Source of the DNA: Psilocybe azurescens
Lineage: Eukaryota; Basidiomycota; Agaricomycetes; Agaricales; Agrocybaceae
Reading direction: 5' to 3'
Assembly: GCA_023853785.1 (NCBI GenBank)
Contig: JAJIRX010000510.1
Location: 1 to 64,000 of the forward strand
Length of the DNA: 64,000 nucleotides
Numbering within the stretch: the stretch's first letter is position 1; every line of letters begins with the position of its first letter. The notes beneath the pieces are model-generated. The model did not search any database. It saw only the letters and a program-made list of their open reading frames with translations, and was not told where the DNA came from. This document shows positions 50,996 through 62,456 of the stretch, piece by piece. The translations under genes were made by a program, and so were the position numbers.

Positions 50996-52332
50996 ATGCC
51001 TCCTCCAACCCCTGATCTGCGACATAGACAGCTTATCGCAACTGCTGCCTATATGATACAGGTCATAGGCATTGCAACTACCCTATATTTGTCTCTGTTC
51101 TATTGGAAACAAGACTATCATACATCTGCATTGTCAGGAGAAGCTTGGGTGCAAGAGTTGGTTCTTGGCCATCCAGATTGGATATGGACTGAGTTAGGGG
51201 TACAAGCTCATGTATTCATTGCTTTCATACATGAACTACGTACTGTATGTCATCTTGAGGATTCTAGATACATAGGACTCAAAGAACAAGCTGCAATCTT
51301 CTTGTATATGTGTGTCACTGGCCTTTCAGTTTGGCAAGTTGGAGAGCGGTTTCAGAGGTCAAACAAAACAAGCTCGAAGTATATAGCTATTACTATGAAT
51401 TTAAGCCATGGCATTATATATTTTATTGCAGATACTTTCACCAAATTCTGGATGCAGTGTCTGGGCCACTGTTCTATCATAAATATGTTCATCTTCCTGC
51501 CAACGGAGATCCCACCCCAACATATATTCAAGAGCATACAAAATTCTTTCCATATTTTCATAACATTATTGGGGCGATGGATGGGACACACATCAACTGT
51601 TGTCCTTCTGCTGAGGATAGGCAGGCATCATGAAATTGGAAAGGAGGTGTCTTGCAAAACTGCCTTGCATGTGTGTCATTCTCTATGTTATTTCTTTATT
51701 TTCTCAGTGGCTGGGAAGGATCTACTGCTGATGCAGCAATGTATGGTCATTCTCGACTTGTAGATTTATTCATACCTCCTGGAAAAGCATATCTTGCTGA
51801 TGCCAGATTTGGAATTTGCGACACACTTCTTGTTCCATATTGAGGTGTGAGATATCATCTCGCAGAATGGGGGCATGCTAACACATGGTATATCTCCTTT
51901 GTCTTAAAATTGTATGGTATTCAAATATATAACAGACCAGCAAATCCTCAAGAACTTTATAACCTCTGTCATGTATCCCTTCGGAATATTGTTGAGCACA
52001 TTTTTGGTGTTCTAAAGAAGCACTGGGCCATTCTTGTTTGCCCACCACAATTTAGCATGTCAGTTCAGGCAAAGGTTCCACCTGGTCTCGCAGCCATCCA
52101 CAATTTTATTATGGATGTTGATCCTACAGACATTGAGGAATATCTAACAGGTGATGAAGAACAGGATGTGGATCCCAACCCCGGTCAAGTGCAGGAAAAT
52201 GAATTTGGTTCACTAGCTGATGGAGCAGTTACTCAGGCAGAAAAAGCACAAGCAACAGCATACAGAGACCAAATTTCTGAAGAAATGTGGAGAGACTATC
52301 AAGAAGAATTGCAACATTGTGGATTGATCTAA
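50996..52332 (+). pseudogene. Harbinger transposase (DDE_4 type)
   Basis: The protein starts near 50996 (MPPPTPDLRHRQLIATAAYM) with SGEAWVQELVLGHPDWIWTELG and the HTH-like LKEQAAIFLYMCVTGLSVWQVGERFQRSN. An intron at 51379-51431 (GTATAT..TTGCAG) restores the frame to KYFHQILDAV. The catalytic residues are D in GAMDGTHI (51575), D in AYLADARFG (near 51795) and E in RNIVEHIFGVLK (near 52000), with GWEGSTADAAMY between. It ends at TAA/TGA near 52332 after an acidic tail. Two in-frame TGA codons (51631-51633 and 51841-51843) stand where Arg is expected in the family. Apart from these, the gene is intact and of normal length (about 430 residues), so it decayed recently by point mutation. Confidence 0.88.
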
Positions 52333-52621
52333 ACATGGGCACGACAATGATACAAAAATCAATTTATTAGAGCAGGGGTTATGAAACTAAATGAGAGACA
52401 ATTTTAAAGAAGACTGTAGTTAGCACAGCATTTAGTAGACAAGGAAATTGAGCCTCTCAAGCTGTATATGGACCCACTCCTTACAAACATCTTCTTCTTC
52501 AAGAGCCAGGTATACATCAGCAGCAGTCTGATCACTCCGAAGCAAATCGATGAGAGCCACCAATTGAATGTTGGGGAGCCAGTCCTTTTCAGAACGGACA
52601 GCAACGGAGATGGCCCTCATC

Positions 52622-53612
52622 TTAGCGCAATGGGGTAGGGAGAAGGCCACTTGATGGAGGTGGAGCAAGTGCAGCTGTAAGTGCAGTGCTGAAGCTAGAG
52701 ATAGAGCTGGACATGTTCAAAAGAGCCTCTGCTTCCGTAGATGCACAAGAGCGCTTGGCAGGTGGACGGGTAGGTGATGCAGCATCATGAGCATGCTTCC
52801 GAGTTACAGGCTGAGTGACAGCCTTGCATTCGGGAGTGACTGAGCTGTGAGAAGAGAGCTCAGGTGACGAGGCTGAGGTTGTGGGAGGAGATGTGGTGGG
52901 AGGAGATGTGGCCGGTGAAGTGGTTGGGGTCAGAAGCTGTGCAACGGCAGCATAGTATACATGGGCACCAGGAGTTGTGGAGGGCATGATAAGGGCGACC
53001 TTGTGAAGGTGAACCCAGCCCATATTCCAGAAAGGCTTTGCCTCTGGGTGTTTCTTCACATAGTCGTCCCACAACAAGGAGATGGCGGGGGTGATGCTGG
53101 CACCTGTTTGGTTGTCCCAGTGCCAGACAAAAACCTCCTGGATGGCGTGAATGACTTTATAGAGCCGGCAAAACTGTAATTATATCAATAACTTGAGTTC
53201 TAAATGTGATGAAAGACAGAAAACTCATGGCTGCCCATTTATTCTGACAGCTCTTAACACCCTTCGCAGCCCCAGATTTGAGAAGGGTAACAAGGTGGTT
53301 CAATGCCTTCTGGAAAGTGACCTTCTTGAAGTTGCCGCCCTTGCCAGCATCAGTGTGATTGTCGACAAGGAAGTCGACAAATGCAGTCTCCTCTGCAGGG
53401 ATCCAGTTTGCAGTGCAAGTCATGACAAGGACTTCAAGAGGTGGTAGAGGGTAAAGAGCAACAAAGGCTACTGCGAGGTTTAAATAACCTTGAACATGTG
53501 CTAGGTGCAAGGCCTCTGCATTGTTGCTGCATGCTGGAGATCTTATTTTGTAGACAATGTTGTGGCAGGAAACGCAGCACAGCCGCAACCTACCTAATTG
53601 GGAAGAATACAT
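52622..53612 (-). pseudogene. Harbinger-associated Myb/SANT-like protein
   Basis: The second gene of the element. The exon with TANWIPAEETAFVDFLVDNH, GNFKKVTFQKALNHL and KSCQNKWAAM (53420-53225) is the Myb/SANT-like DNA-binding domain. An intron of about 51 bp (53174-53224, ending TTACAG) leads to CRLYKVIHAIQEV, DNQTGASITPAI and WDDYVKKHPEAKPFWNMGWVH (to about 52985). A Ser/Thr/Pro-rich region and a C-terminal TEAEALLNMSSSISSFSTAL helix follow. In this superfamily the SANT protein binds the element ends and brings the transposase to the nucleus. The frame across the intron is off by one base. The ATG is probably near 53430 (MTCTANW). Confidence 0.8.
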
Positions 53613-53652
53613 CTGCCATCAAAATAAGAATACAGCCGTATTCTGGTTGCCG

Positions 53653-55193
53653 AACAGAGCCTAATTGACTTGCTCAGACAGACAACAAAGAAGAAGATTG
53701 ATAGGGGAGAGGCCTGCCAGGGCCTCCACTGCACCAGTCAGAGAAGTGCAGAAAGCACTGGTGATCCATAGTGCAGCAGAATGCTGTATTACAGAGAGAT
53801 GATGAAGGGCACCCTTGCAGCGGGCAGCTGCAAAGTACCAGAGACAAAAGCCATATGTAACTACATATGGGAAGCACACAGGTGCAATAGAGGATGCACT
53901 TTTGAACAGGGCACAGACCTCAAGTAGAACTGCCAACCATCTTCATCGCCTTCACGGTCGACAAAGCCTTGGTCGAAGTTATATTAGACATGCTCAGTAA
54001 AAGTGAGCTTGCAATCAAAGTAGAAACCCAAGTACCACCAGTACAGCTTGGGTTTGAGAGGGGTTGCACTGGTGTATGGAGCGTAGCCCAGAACAACAGG
54101 GGGATTTTCTTTGGAGTGTGATTGGTTGAAGTGAAACACCTCAGACTTGTCATGCTCCAGTGCAAGTCCAAATTTCTTGAAGAGCTCAAAAATGACACCA
54201 TATGCCTGTTTAAGAGGAGCACAGTTGTTGAGGAGTGACTTTGATTACACCACAAGAGTGCCATCATTGACGTATGAGAGCAGGAAGCACCCACAAGTGA
54301 GTGGATCCTGTTCAAAAAGCCTCATAATGAGGGTGAGATAGAGAGCAGAGGACTGGGGACAGGGCTCCGCCCTGTCCCACACCCACATCTGCCTGACAAA
54401 GGTCTGAGACAAAGTTGCCCCATGCATATTGCATAGAGCAACCAACTAGGTAGTGGGAGAAGAATTTAACAACATTGTCACTAAATCCCAGCTTCCAGAG
54501 AATAGCCATGAGGACCTCATGGTTGAGTGACAGGAAGAACTGAGTGACATCAAAGGCAATGATGCTAGTCTTGAGTCCCTTGGCTCATCCAGCACACACC
54601 ATGTGCGTCAGGATGAGGCCAGCATCTTTAGTGGATTGTTGACGGATCCCTTCAATTTGGTTTGGGTGGAAGACATCTGGGGCAATGCCATTGAACTGGA
54701 TGTGATTGGAAAGCATTTTCTCAATCAATTTACCAACAGTGTTCAGGAGCACAATGGGCCTGAACACCTTTGGAGCAGAATGGGAGGGCTTGTTCAGTTT
54801 TGGGATGATAACCAACATGGACTCCTTGAAGTGCTTGGGCCAGTGCCCAACCCAGAGGCAGGCATTGGTGAGCAAGAGTAGAACAGTGAAGATGTGAGTG
54901 GGTCCACACATCAACATCTTGAGATGAGACCACTTGATGTGGTCTGGCTCTGGGGCTGACACATTGGAGCAAGAGGCCAAGGCCTCCCGCATCTCAAGTG
55001 CAGAGAATGGGACCCATCCCCAGACAGGTATGTTGGGGATAGAGTTGAGAATGTTGATGTTGAACGTGCAGTCCAACACCGAGTTATATGTGTTGTGGAG
55101 TGCTTCCCACAATTGAGGAAGTGTGTGACAAGACTGCCCCTGATATTGAATAGCCTTGCACAGAGGTACAAAGATCTGAGACAAAGTTGCCCC
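53653..55193 (-). pseudogene. LINE copy G, reverse transcriptase part
   Basis: The minus strand starts near 55160 with PLCKAIQYQGQSCHTLPQLW, followed by WVPFSALEMREALASCSNV, DHIKWSHLKML, FRPIVLLNTVGKLIEKMLSNH, NQIEGIRQQSTKDAGLILTHM, then FDVTQFFLSLNH (motif A, in frame, unlike copies A and D), LVGCSMQYAW and LLSYVNDGTLVV, to the LSEQ segment near 53660. The 5' edge (55167-55193) repeats 27 bp that also occur at 54400-54426, a small direct duplication at the truncation point. It is cut at 53653 by the Harbinger element. Confidence 0.82.
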
Positions 55194-56849
55194 ACACTGT
55201 CATACACCAATTTTGATTGGATATGAGATTTATCTATAAGCTTAGAGCATCTGTCTTGACTCCCCATTGCATGCAGAAGCCAGGGTTATTATTTCACATT
55301 TTTATCTGAAGCACATCCCTCAATATTCAACATCAAAGCCCATTCACAGTCCACTTCAATCTCTGTTCCAACTTTCAATCTCCACTTAAACCATTTGATC
55401 AGCTACATTCCCTATCAATGATTCAATCATCTATCTATTTTGAACCTCAAGGCTATACACAGCTTATTCCTGGACATTATTCCTATCCATCCTAGTATGC
55501 ACAGCACTGCACAGCATCATATATCACCATCGTCATCAGCATTTGGTCATCTACAACTATTTGGTCCTTAACTGGATTCCACATATGCAGCAAATCTTTG
55601 TGTCACTCAGCAGTCTGGTAATGGATGACTGAGCTGTGCCATGAATAGACTGGTTCTATTCATTAGCATGGTACTTGTTTGCTATTTTGGCTCCTTTTCT
55701 ATTGTCTGACACTTTCATATAATTGATCCTTCCTTCCTTTTGTCATTCTTGCTTATTGTACTTACTCAGCTTTCTTTCTTTCTTACTCATCTCACTTTGC
55801 TTTTCATAATCCTGCTTATACTTCTTACTCATCCTTCTATTTTTCACTCCTAAACTCCATCAGCCTTCATTCTAATGTATGTAGTTAGCAAATAGGACTA
55901 CAAAGTGTCATTCTACAGAAAGATTAGTATAGTTTGGACATTTGATCTCTTTTAAATATTTTTCTATGTTATCTGGTATATAAACCATGTAGTAGTATTG
56001 CTTGGAATGCAAGGAAGTTACAAGCCCCAACTTTCTTCACAACAAAGTTTTCAAAGTTATCAGCACTCAGTATCAGCACTCCAGTATGCACTCATAAAGC
56101 TATTACCAGTATTCAGCACAAAATCCAGCAATTACTCCAGTTATTCAAGACGTCCATCAGTGGTTAGACCAGCCTATCCAACCACCCACATTCCCTCATT
56201 ACAGAGAATTTTATAATGTTTATTTCAATCCTATCATCCTCCAAGCCCTTCATTCTTCCTCTACATCCAGATCCTCAACCCCCAATTGCTTCTATTGCTC
56301 CAGAATATTTTTATTCAGCAATCTTGGTCTTGTTGTCATCTTCATCCATTGCCCTAGTCATCCCTCATTCACCTCACTGCTCTGTTTGATTTTTTTGGTT
56401 CAAGAATATCACACAATCCTTCACCATCTATCACTCCAGGCTGCTCTAGTCATTATTCTATCACCAGACCTTACTTCTGGCTTTGTAGAAGTTGTGGACT
56501 CAATTAAAGTTCACTAGGATCAAGACTACATTCTCACTCCTGCCCCCATATCAATCCCTACAATTTATCTAGTCATTTGGCCCTCCACAGTCATCACTCC
56601 TCATTCACACCATTCTACCCTAATCAAGTTGGGTTGCTTCCTCCCAGTAGACACTCAAGGACATTTTATATTCCCTCATCCATTCCTCCTCCTTCATATG
56701 TCCCTGCCCTCAGACCACATACATCTTCACAACCTAGTGGCTAAGCCAGCCCTCATTTTAACTCAACAGGGAGAGAGTTGTCTTATTTAGTCTAGACCAT
56801 TCCTCTCTGGTTTGTGTTTTGGTTTTTGATTTCTATATCAAATCACACA
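55194..56849. other. Gene-free, pyrimidine-rich stretch
   Basis: No ORF longer than about 75 codons makes sense on either strand, and no known domain, inverted ends or LTR were recognised. The plus strand is rich in C and T with recurring CATTC and TCATC words. It may be the decayed remainder of the Fot1/pogo element to the right or of an older insertion. Confidence 0.5.
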
Positions 56850-57604
56850 CTATGTAGTTCACCGTGTTCCTGTGTGCTGCTGATATGGGTCTTCTTTGGT
56901 ACGAGGGCCAAAAACAAACTCCCACTTTCCTTGACCTTGTCCCTGAAATCCAATCTCATCAGATGCATACATATTGATAGGCTTGATTAAATATTTTGTG
57001 ATTGTGCCCAGAAAATGGTCTTGAACCAAAGAGTGTTGTTGGCAGAGTTGGCTGCACAACCTCTTTTATCTTCCAAAGGTTGTGATTGGGACATCTTGAT
57101 ATCATCACCATTCTTGACCTTGAATTGGTAGGTCCAGTTAATACCAACACCTGTTACAGAAAACGCATCTCCTAGTCAGGCCCTGGCAATTTGGTCCACT
57201 AGTTCCCTGGTGCACCTATGATCATATGGGAATCCACAGCTTGCAACCTCATTAAGAAACCCAACAACAATCTTCTCCTCTCCTGGTGTAAGCCAAGCAT
57301 GGTCTCCATTAGCCTCTTCACAAGTATGTCCACCTTCTACTAAATGTTTCAGCATCATATGGCAAAGTTTAACATGTTACATTACTGTTTTGATCAAAAA
57401 TACACCTGTACTCAGCATGAAATAAAATAAAATTTTACTACAAATTTGTTAGAAATAGACAATAATGCACAAATCAGTAGCTATACTGATGAGTAACAAT
57501 AGAGTCAAATCTCAAATGCGCAACAATGACAAGTATGAGTGAAAATAGTAAATTGCTTCTGTAGACTCCAAATCTTGTTCTAGTGTCTTTGTTTCCTCAG
57601 ACAT
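56850..57604 (-). pseudogene. Fot1/pogo-type (Tc5-HTH, DDE_1) transposase remnant
   Basis: The minus strand has a CENP-B/Tc5-type HTH (WLTPGEEKIVVGFLNEVASCG .. RELVDQIARA, 57300-57180) and, in other frames, GINWTYQFKVKNG-like linker sequence and YASDEIGFQGQGQGKWEFVFG..KEDPYQQHTG (56970-56865). The last matches the start of the DDE_1 domain, where DExG carries the first catalytic Asp. The rest of the catalytic domain is not recognisable. A possible first exon starts at the ATG at 57604 (MSEETKTLEQDLE). Frame breaks are near 57170, 57060 and 56960. The gene would cut and paste a TA-targeting element; here it is dead. Confidence 0.6.
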
Positions 57605-57962
57605 AGTAGGAATACTGGTCTTTTACATGGCTAAGTGTCTAAAAATGGCAAGGCGTGACTATAGGTGTCCACAATATTGTGTCAAAACACCAAACCTATA
57701 ATTACGTGACAAATTATATATCACCGGAACCATCTCAACGAGGGGATTCCGGATCAGTGATCAGAATTTGAATAACTTTACTCTACAAAAAGTTATTAAC
57801 AGAACAGTGTGCAAAAACACTGAAAAGAGCGAATTCTAACTAAGTGTCCATTTGTACAAGTCCAAATATCAAGTGTAGAACATTAGAAACAAAGTGTTTA
57901 ATCACAAAACTAACAAAATTTATAGACCTGAGTAGTAGCTACAATATACAAAAGAATTTGTG
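57605..57962. other. Spacer between two DNA transposons
   Basis: AT-rich sequence without a supported ORF. It may contain the left end of the Tc1 copy 2 element, but no inverted partner of the right side was found. Confidence 0.4.
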
Positions 57963-59054
57963 TTAATAGGTACAAAAATCAATGTGAAAAGTGAGAATTA
58001 CTATTGAAGTGTAACACTGGCTAGTTGTGTCACAGTAGCTGGTGGATGCCTGTATAGCCTCCTTTTTCTGTGATACAGCCTGAACCCTTCTAGGCATACA
58101 CTCTATCAGATTTTGACAGACAGAGGCTGGAATATCATTCCACTCTTTTTGCACTCTCTCCCACAACTCTGTAATTTTAGATGCTGATCTATCATACCCT
58201 CCAAGTCTAGTTTTGAGGTGATGCCAAAGGTGTTCAATTGGATTGAGGTCTGCTGATTTAGGGGGCCACTTCATAACTTCTAACCCACTGTCTTGGAGCC
58301 AGTTCTGGGCTTTCTTGCTCTGGTGTTTGAGGTCATTATCCTGCTGAAAAAGTATATCTGTGGGCTTTTTCCTGTGATATCTGATTGATTCTTGAAGTTC
58401 ATCATCCAGAATGCTGACAAAAAGATCAGCATCCATCCTCCCATCAATCTTGGTTGCATATCCAGGTCCTTCCCAGAACATACAACCCCAGATCATCAGA
58501 GAACCTCCTCCAAACTTGACTATCCCCTGTACCAGTCTGTCACTCAACCCCTCTCCTGGCTTTTTCCACACTCATTTCTTCCCATCTGACCCCAAAAATT
58601 GATTTTGGTCTCATCTGACCATATAACCCTCTTCCAGTCCTCCACTGTCCAGTTTTTATGCACTTCTGCAAAGTCTATTCTAAGTCCCTTATGTCTTTTG
58701 GAGAGAAAAATTGTTTTTGCTTGGTTACAGCCTTCATCCCAGTGCTCCTGAGTGCTCTCCATATAGTCTTTACAGAAAAGGATGTGTTGGTTATGTCTTG
58801 CAGAGTTTTGCAACATCAGTAGCATTTTCAGCCTTCTAAAAAGTGATAAGACGAATAGCATATTGGGTATCAGTAGATGAAAGCTTGCATGGATGGCCTC
58901 CAGCAGATTTAGAAAGTGTTGAGCAATATTTAGAGTGAATATTGGATATAGAACCAACACTTATACCAGTGATAGTGGAGATAGCATGACTTGACTGGCC
59001 TTTGTCAAGCAATTCAAAAATACGGTTGCATTGAGCAGGAGTGAGTGATTGCAT
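57963..59054 (-). pseudogene. Tc1-type transposase (copy 2)
   Basis: The N-terminus at 59054 (MQSLTPAQCNRIFELLDKGQ) is an HTH with SSHAISTITGISVGSISNI. After a shift near 58840, NWTVEDWKRVIWSDETKIN (D1, near 58610) is followed, after another shift at about 58565, by a 200-codon stretch: FGGGSLMIWGCM, ILFQQDNDLKHQSKKAQNW (D2) and KSADLNPIEHLWHHLKTRLGG (E), 34 residues apart as in Tc1. It ends with a short extra tail at 57963. The protein differs from the copy at 40667 (different family) and its catalytic triad is complete. Apart from two shifts it is well preserved. Confidence 0.88.
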
Positions 59055-59782
59055 GGGTGTTTGAGTGATAATTTAATATGAGGAGTAGTGTAAACTTGGA
59101 CACAGAGTATATATACACATTTGGAATAAGTCACATAATTTTATTTGTACTTATTTGGTTTGATTAAACAAAGTCTCATGCTTGGTACAATATGAGAGAG
59201 ACAAAATCATTCAAATAGACTTGTGCCAGTAAAATATTAATAGTGTGGGAAGGAATTAAGATTACATAATGAAAAATTGTAATATGTTAGTCACATAATA
59301 CTCTATTACTGTGTAAAGTTTGAACTTGTTTGGTTGAGTTATTCTTGAGTTATTCAAGGAACAGTCCAACTTTAAAAATCATTTAAACAGTTTTGTCTCT
59401 CACTGTACATGGACAAGATTTTAAGAGAGTGTTTTATGGTTGAAATTGAGATTGCACTGGGTAATAAAAAGAGTTTATCATTAAAATATTGCCACTAGCT
59501 GCTACAATACACTTTCTTATAATGCATAATCATCAGTAGTCCTGCAAATAGCTTTTTTTTGATTTTTCAAGTGAGAAAAGTGAGATAAAAGGGAGAAAGC
59601 AACAAGTTTAAAAACCTAGGTGTCTAATCCCAAAAAGCTGACTGCTTTCTGAGTAATACAATGACAAAAAGAGCAAATAAAAGGGAAAAAGTTACAGAAA
59701 AGCAAAACAAGCTACAAAAATAACTGTTAACAAGACATTAAGTAATACTAATTGTATGTTATTTATATAGCATGTGGGTGAT
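59055..59782. other. Gene-free AT-rich stretch
   Basis: No supported gene. A segment near 59370-59400 (TTTAAACAGTTTTGTCTCTCACTGTA) resembles a Tc1-type terminus facing the transposase, but the matching left terminus was not found. Confidence 0.4.
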
Positions 59783-62139
59783 TCAGAAACCCATTTTAAT
59801 TGGGCTACCAAAATCAAAAACAAATGCCTGATTATTGTCCAGAATAGACAAATTGGCATCATGCATTACATTGTCATCATCACTGTCAGACCTACCACAC
59901 CCTCCACAAAAGTCCTCCAATTCCTTCCAGCGAGCGTCCTTAATGCCATTCTTTCCCTGGAATCCATTGTAATATATTCCAACCTTTGCTCCCCAAAATT
60001 CCTTCAAGAAATCCCTTGCTTTGATTGATGGCTTGGACAGATGCTTTGCAGCACGCTCGAGTTGGTAGAGAAGTAATGAATCATGATGGACCAAAACTAT
60101 GTAAGAAATTATGTATCTTACCACAGCCATAATCAATGCTATTAACCCTTTTGGGTATCCACTATCTGAGACTGAGCCAGCTCTGAGCTTGAGAAGAGGA
60201 GCCACAAGATTGATAATAAAAGATGATAGAAGATGTCCTCCCAGAAACTGAGAAAGGACATGAGTTCTCATCTACTCAAAGAGCTTTGAAGATACTTACC
60301 TGATACCTTGGATCATTGTGGTCCTTTGGTGAATCAACAGAAGATGGGTCCCTGAAGAAAAGTGGCCCATCTACACGTAGAGCCCATTGAAGCCATTCAC
60401 TAGGGTTCCCTCCTTGATGACTGAGAGCACTAATATGCCTGTCTAACATGTCAATTGTGTTTTACCCAATACTTGATCGTTTTTGCTGATCCGATTATAT
60501 GCCTAGATAGATCAAAAATTTAAATAGCAGGACTTGAGTGAAACGACTCAGAGTGAATGATATTGGATACTCACCAAGAAGTGAATACTATCCCTTGTTG
60601 AAACCTCATAATCAACATCAGGGTAGACAACCTCTACAATATTTTGTAATAATGCAACAAAGTGATCACTTCCATTGTTGAAACTGTCAAAGGGCTGTTC
60701 AAATGCAAAGAACCTATCATACAGTGTGGGAAGAAATTTGCTCCTCCACGTTCCCTGAGCAAACTCTGGGAGATCACTGACTCGCACAGAATTACCATTC
60801 AGACACCTTGTTTTTGTCTTTGAAACTTGACCAGTAGTTTTCTTTGGCAAATTGGTGTTATTGTGTAACTCTGTCTTGACTGTAAAACGTGGGATATTGA
60901 CTGTGCCCTTCTTTTTTTCAGGATGAGGTGTGTATTCTTTGTCATTATTATCACTTTCAATAGTGACGAGCTATAGGTTCAGCTGTCAGAAAAACTGAAT
61001 AGAACAAGATCATTATTGATTATTCTTACTATGTTTTGACATGAGAAATCACACCTGGCCTTCAGCACACCTGTAGTAAACTCCTCTCTGGTGAGAACAT
61101 GAGAGGATTTGGCAGAACCTCCTGTGTAAGGATTAATGGCCTCTGCATCAGAATCGTTGAGTCCTCCCACCGAGATCTCAATGTGCTCTTTCCTTTTCAG
61201 GTGTGCTCTGTCTGCTTTACCAGCCAAGTGGTCCAAGGAATCCGGGCAAAGGCCAGATGCAAACGTGACCTTTTGGCCGACCTAAACACGTCTTATCAAT
61301 CAAATGTGTTTGTGTGAGTCAACACACAACTTACTTCTTCCCACCCATTCCCTTCCTTTTACTGGCACCATGACTGTCCATGTCGGTAGCCATCCTTTTC
61401 CTCTGAGGTCCTATGTTGGCCTTCTTATTTAAACAATGATCATGGTAAGTACACAATAGCATATTGTTGAATACTCTGAGTTCTCACCTTCAGTTTAGAA
61501 TTTTTGGCTTCGGATTTGGAGTCGTTGGACTCATCACTGTCTCCAGCAGACACATCGTCGTATCCAGCAAATTCCTTGCCATTCGGCTCAGTATCTTCCA
61601 TATCAGAATACATTCTGATCATTTGAGTGGTGGCCTCCCTTTATCAATGTCCTCATCCATGTCCATCTGTTGCATAGCATGATCAATTTGTTCGGTAAGT
61701 GCTCGTTTTTGTTGTTTGTCTTTCTCCTTCTTAGCATTGTCTGCATCTATCTCAGCTCAGGTTTGTTGTTTTCTTTTGGGGGTCACAGCAGGGGTGCTGG
61801 GTGCATTGGCTTGTTGAGAGTGTCGCTTTGGAGATTGTGTGTGCGTCTTCATTATTGTCTTCTGATTTACTGGCATTGTCTTGATTTTTTTGCAGGCTGT
61901 GGTGTCTGTGACATGTTGGCCATACCCTGAGAATTGCCATCTCCATTGTCAAATTCACACTGGTGCTTTCTTTTGTTTTTCTTGGTGGGGAGAGGTCCTG
62001 GTTGATCTTTGTGCACTTCCATGGTAGGTTGGGCAGTGTCTGCTGCTTCACAGTCTATTGCTGTTGGTAGATTGTTGGAACTGGCTGGCTGTGCTGGTGT
62101 GCAAGGGGTGTTATTGTATGTTGCTCAAGTATGTGCCAT
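59783..62139 (-). pseudogene. Uncharacterised Agaricomycete multi-exon gene, broken
   Basis: I do not know the function. From about 62139 downward, minus-strand exons read: a Gln/Lys/Pro-rich start, an acidic block (MYSDMEDTEPNGKEFAGYDD, SDESNDSKSEAKN), KRMATDMDSHGASKRKGMGGKK, then VGQKVTFASGL .. HIEISVGGLNDSDAEAINP, then TPHPEKKKGTVNIPRFTVK .. WRSKFLPTLYDRFFAFEQPF .. VVYPDVDYEVSTRDSIHFL, then WLQWALRVDGPLFFRD, then GGHLLSSFIINLVAPLLKLR .. GYPKGLIALIMAVV and AAKHLSKPSIKARDFLKEFWG .. ARWKELEDFCGGC. Introns fit near 61435-61490, 61280-61330, 61017-61075, 60505-60575, 60250-60300 and 60075-60130. The layout resembles a large family of unknown-function mushroom proteins (DUF6532-like, low certainty). 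Stops near 62127 and shifts near 61880 and 60455 break it. Confidence 0.5.
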
Positions 62140-62456
62140 ATTTTATTTGTGCGGTTGAAATTGAATGTGTATAGCAACAGAAAAGAAGATGTGAATGATA
62201 CAAGCTGGATACAAGCTAGTTTGGAAGGTTTGCAAGTGGGTGAACGGTGGTGGATGGTGACATGGATGTCTGTGTTAGGTTAGGTTGGTTTGTGTTCATG
62301 TTTGGAGGTGACATTTGCGGCACTCCACCCTGGGGCAGCTGCAAATATTTTGGGGAGAAAGGGGTGTATTCCGTGGCCATATACAAAATTTCAAGTCATT
62401 CTGTAACCTCTTAACTTCCAATTTTATGATTTTCACTTCATTTGTGCCTGTCTCCA
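62140..62456. promoter_or_regulatory. Divergent spacer upstream of the Plavaka gene
   Basis: A 317-bp gap between the starts of two genes read outward, so it should contain both promoters. No motif is certain. CACTCCACCCTGGGG near 62320 and the T-rich stretch before 62457 were noted but not assigned. Confidence 0.3.

Larger units (their letters stand above)
50862..53652. mobile_element. PIF/Harbinger-type transposon with convergent transposase and SANT genes
   Basis: Inverted ends of about 80 bp: GGCAACCAGAATACGGCTGT .. CAATTAGGTAG .. GGCTGTGCTGCG is present inverted at 53570-53642. Inside are a DDE transposase (plus) and a Myb/SANT-like protein (minus), the two-gene layout known for this superfamily. 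The 3-bp target duplication was not identified. The flanks are both LINE-derived. Confidence 0.85.

Noticed and set aside
59360..59405. Possible terminal inverted repeat of Tc1 copy 2
   Set aside because: No inverted partner was found left of 57963, so the element ends could not be set.
61670..61930. Hydrophobic 86-codon plus-strand ORF resembling a small membrane protein
   Set aside because: It is antisense to the Gln/Lys-rich first exon of the uncharacterised gene and contains no supporting start context.
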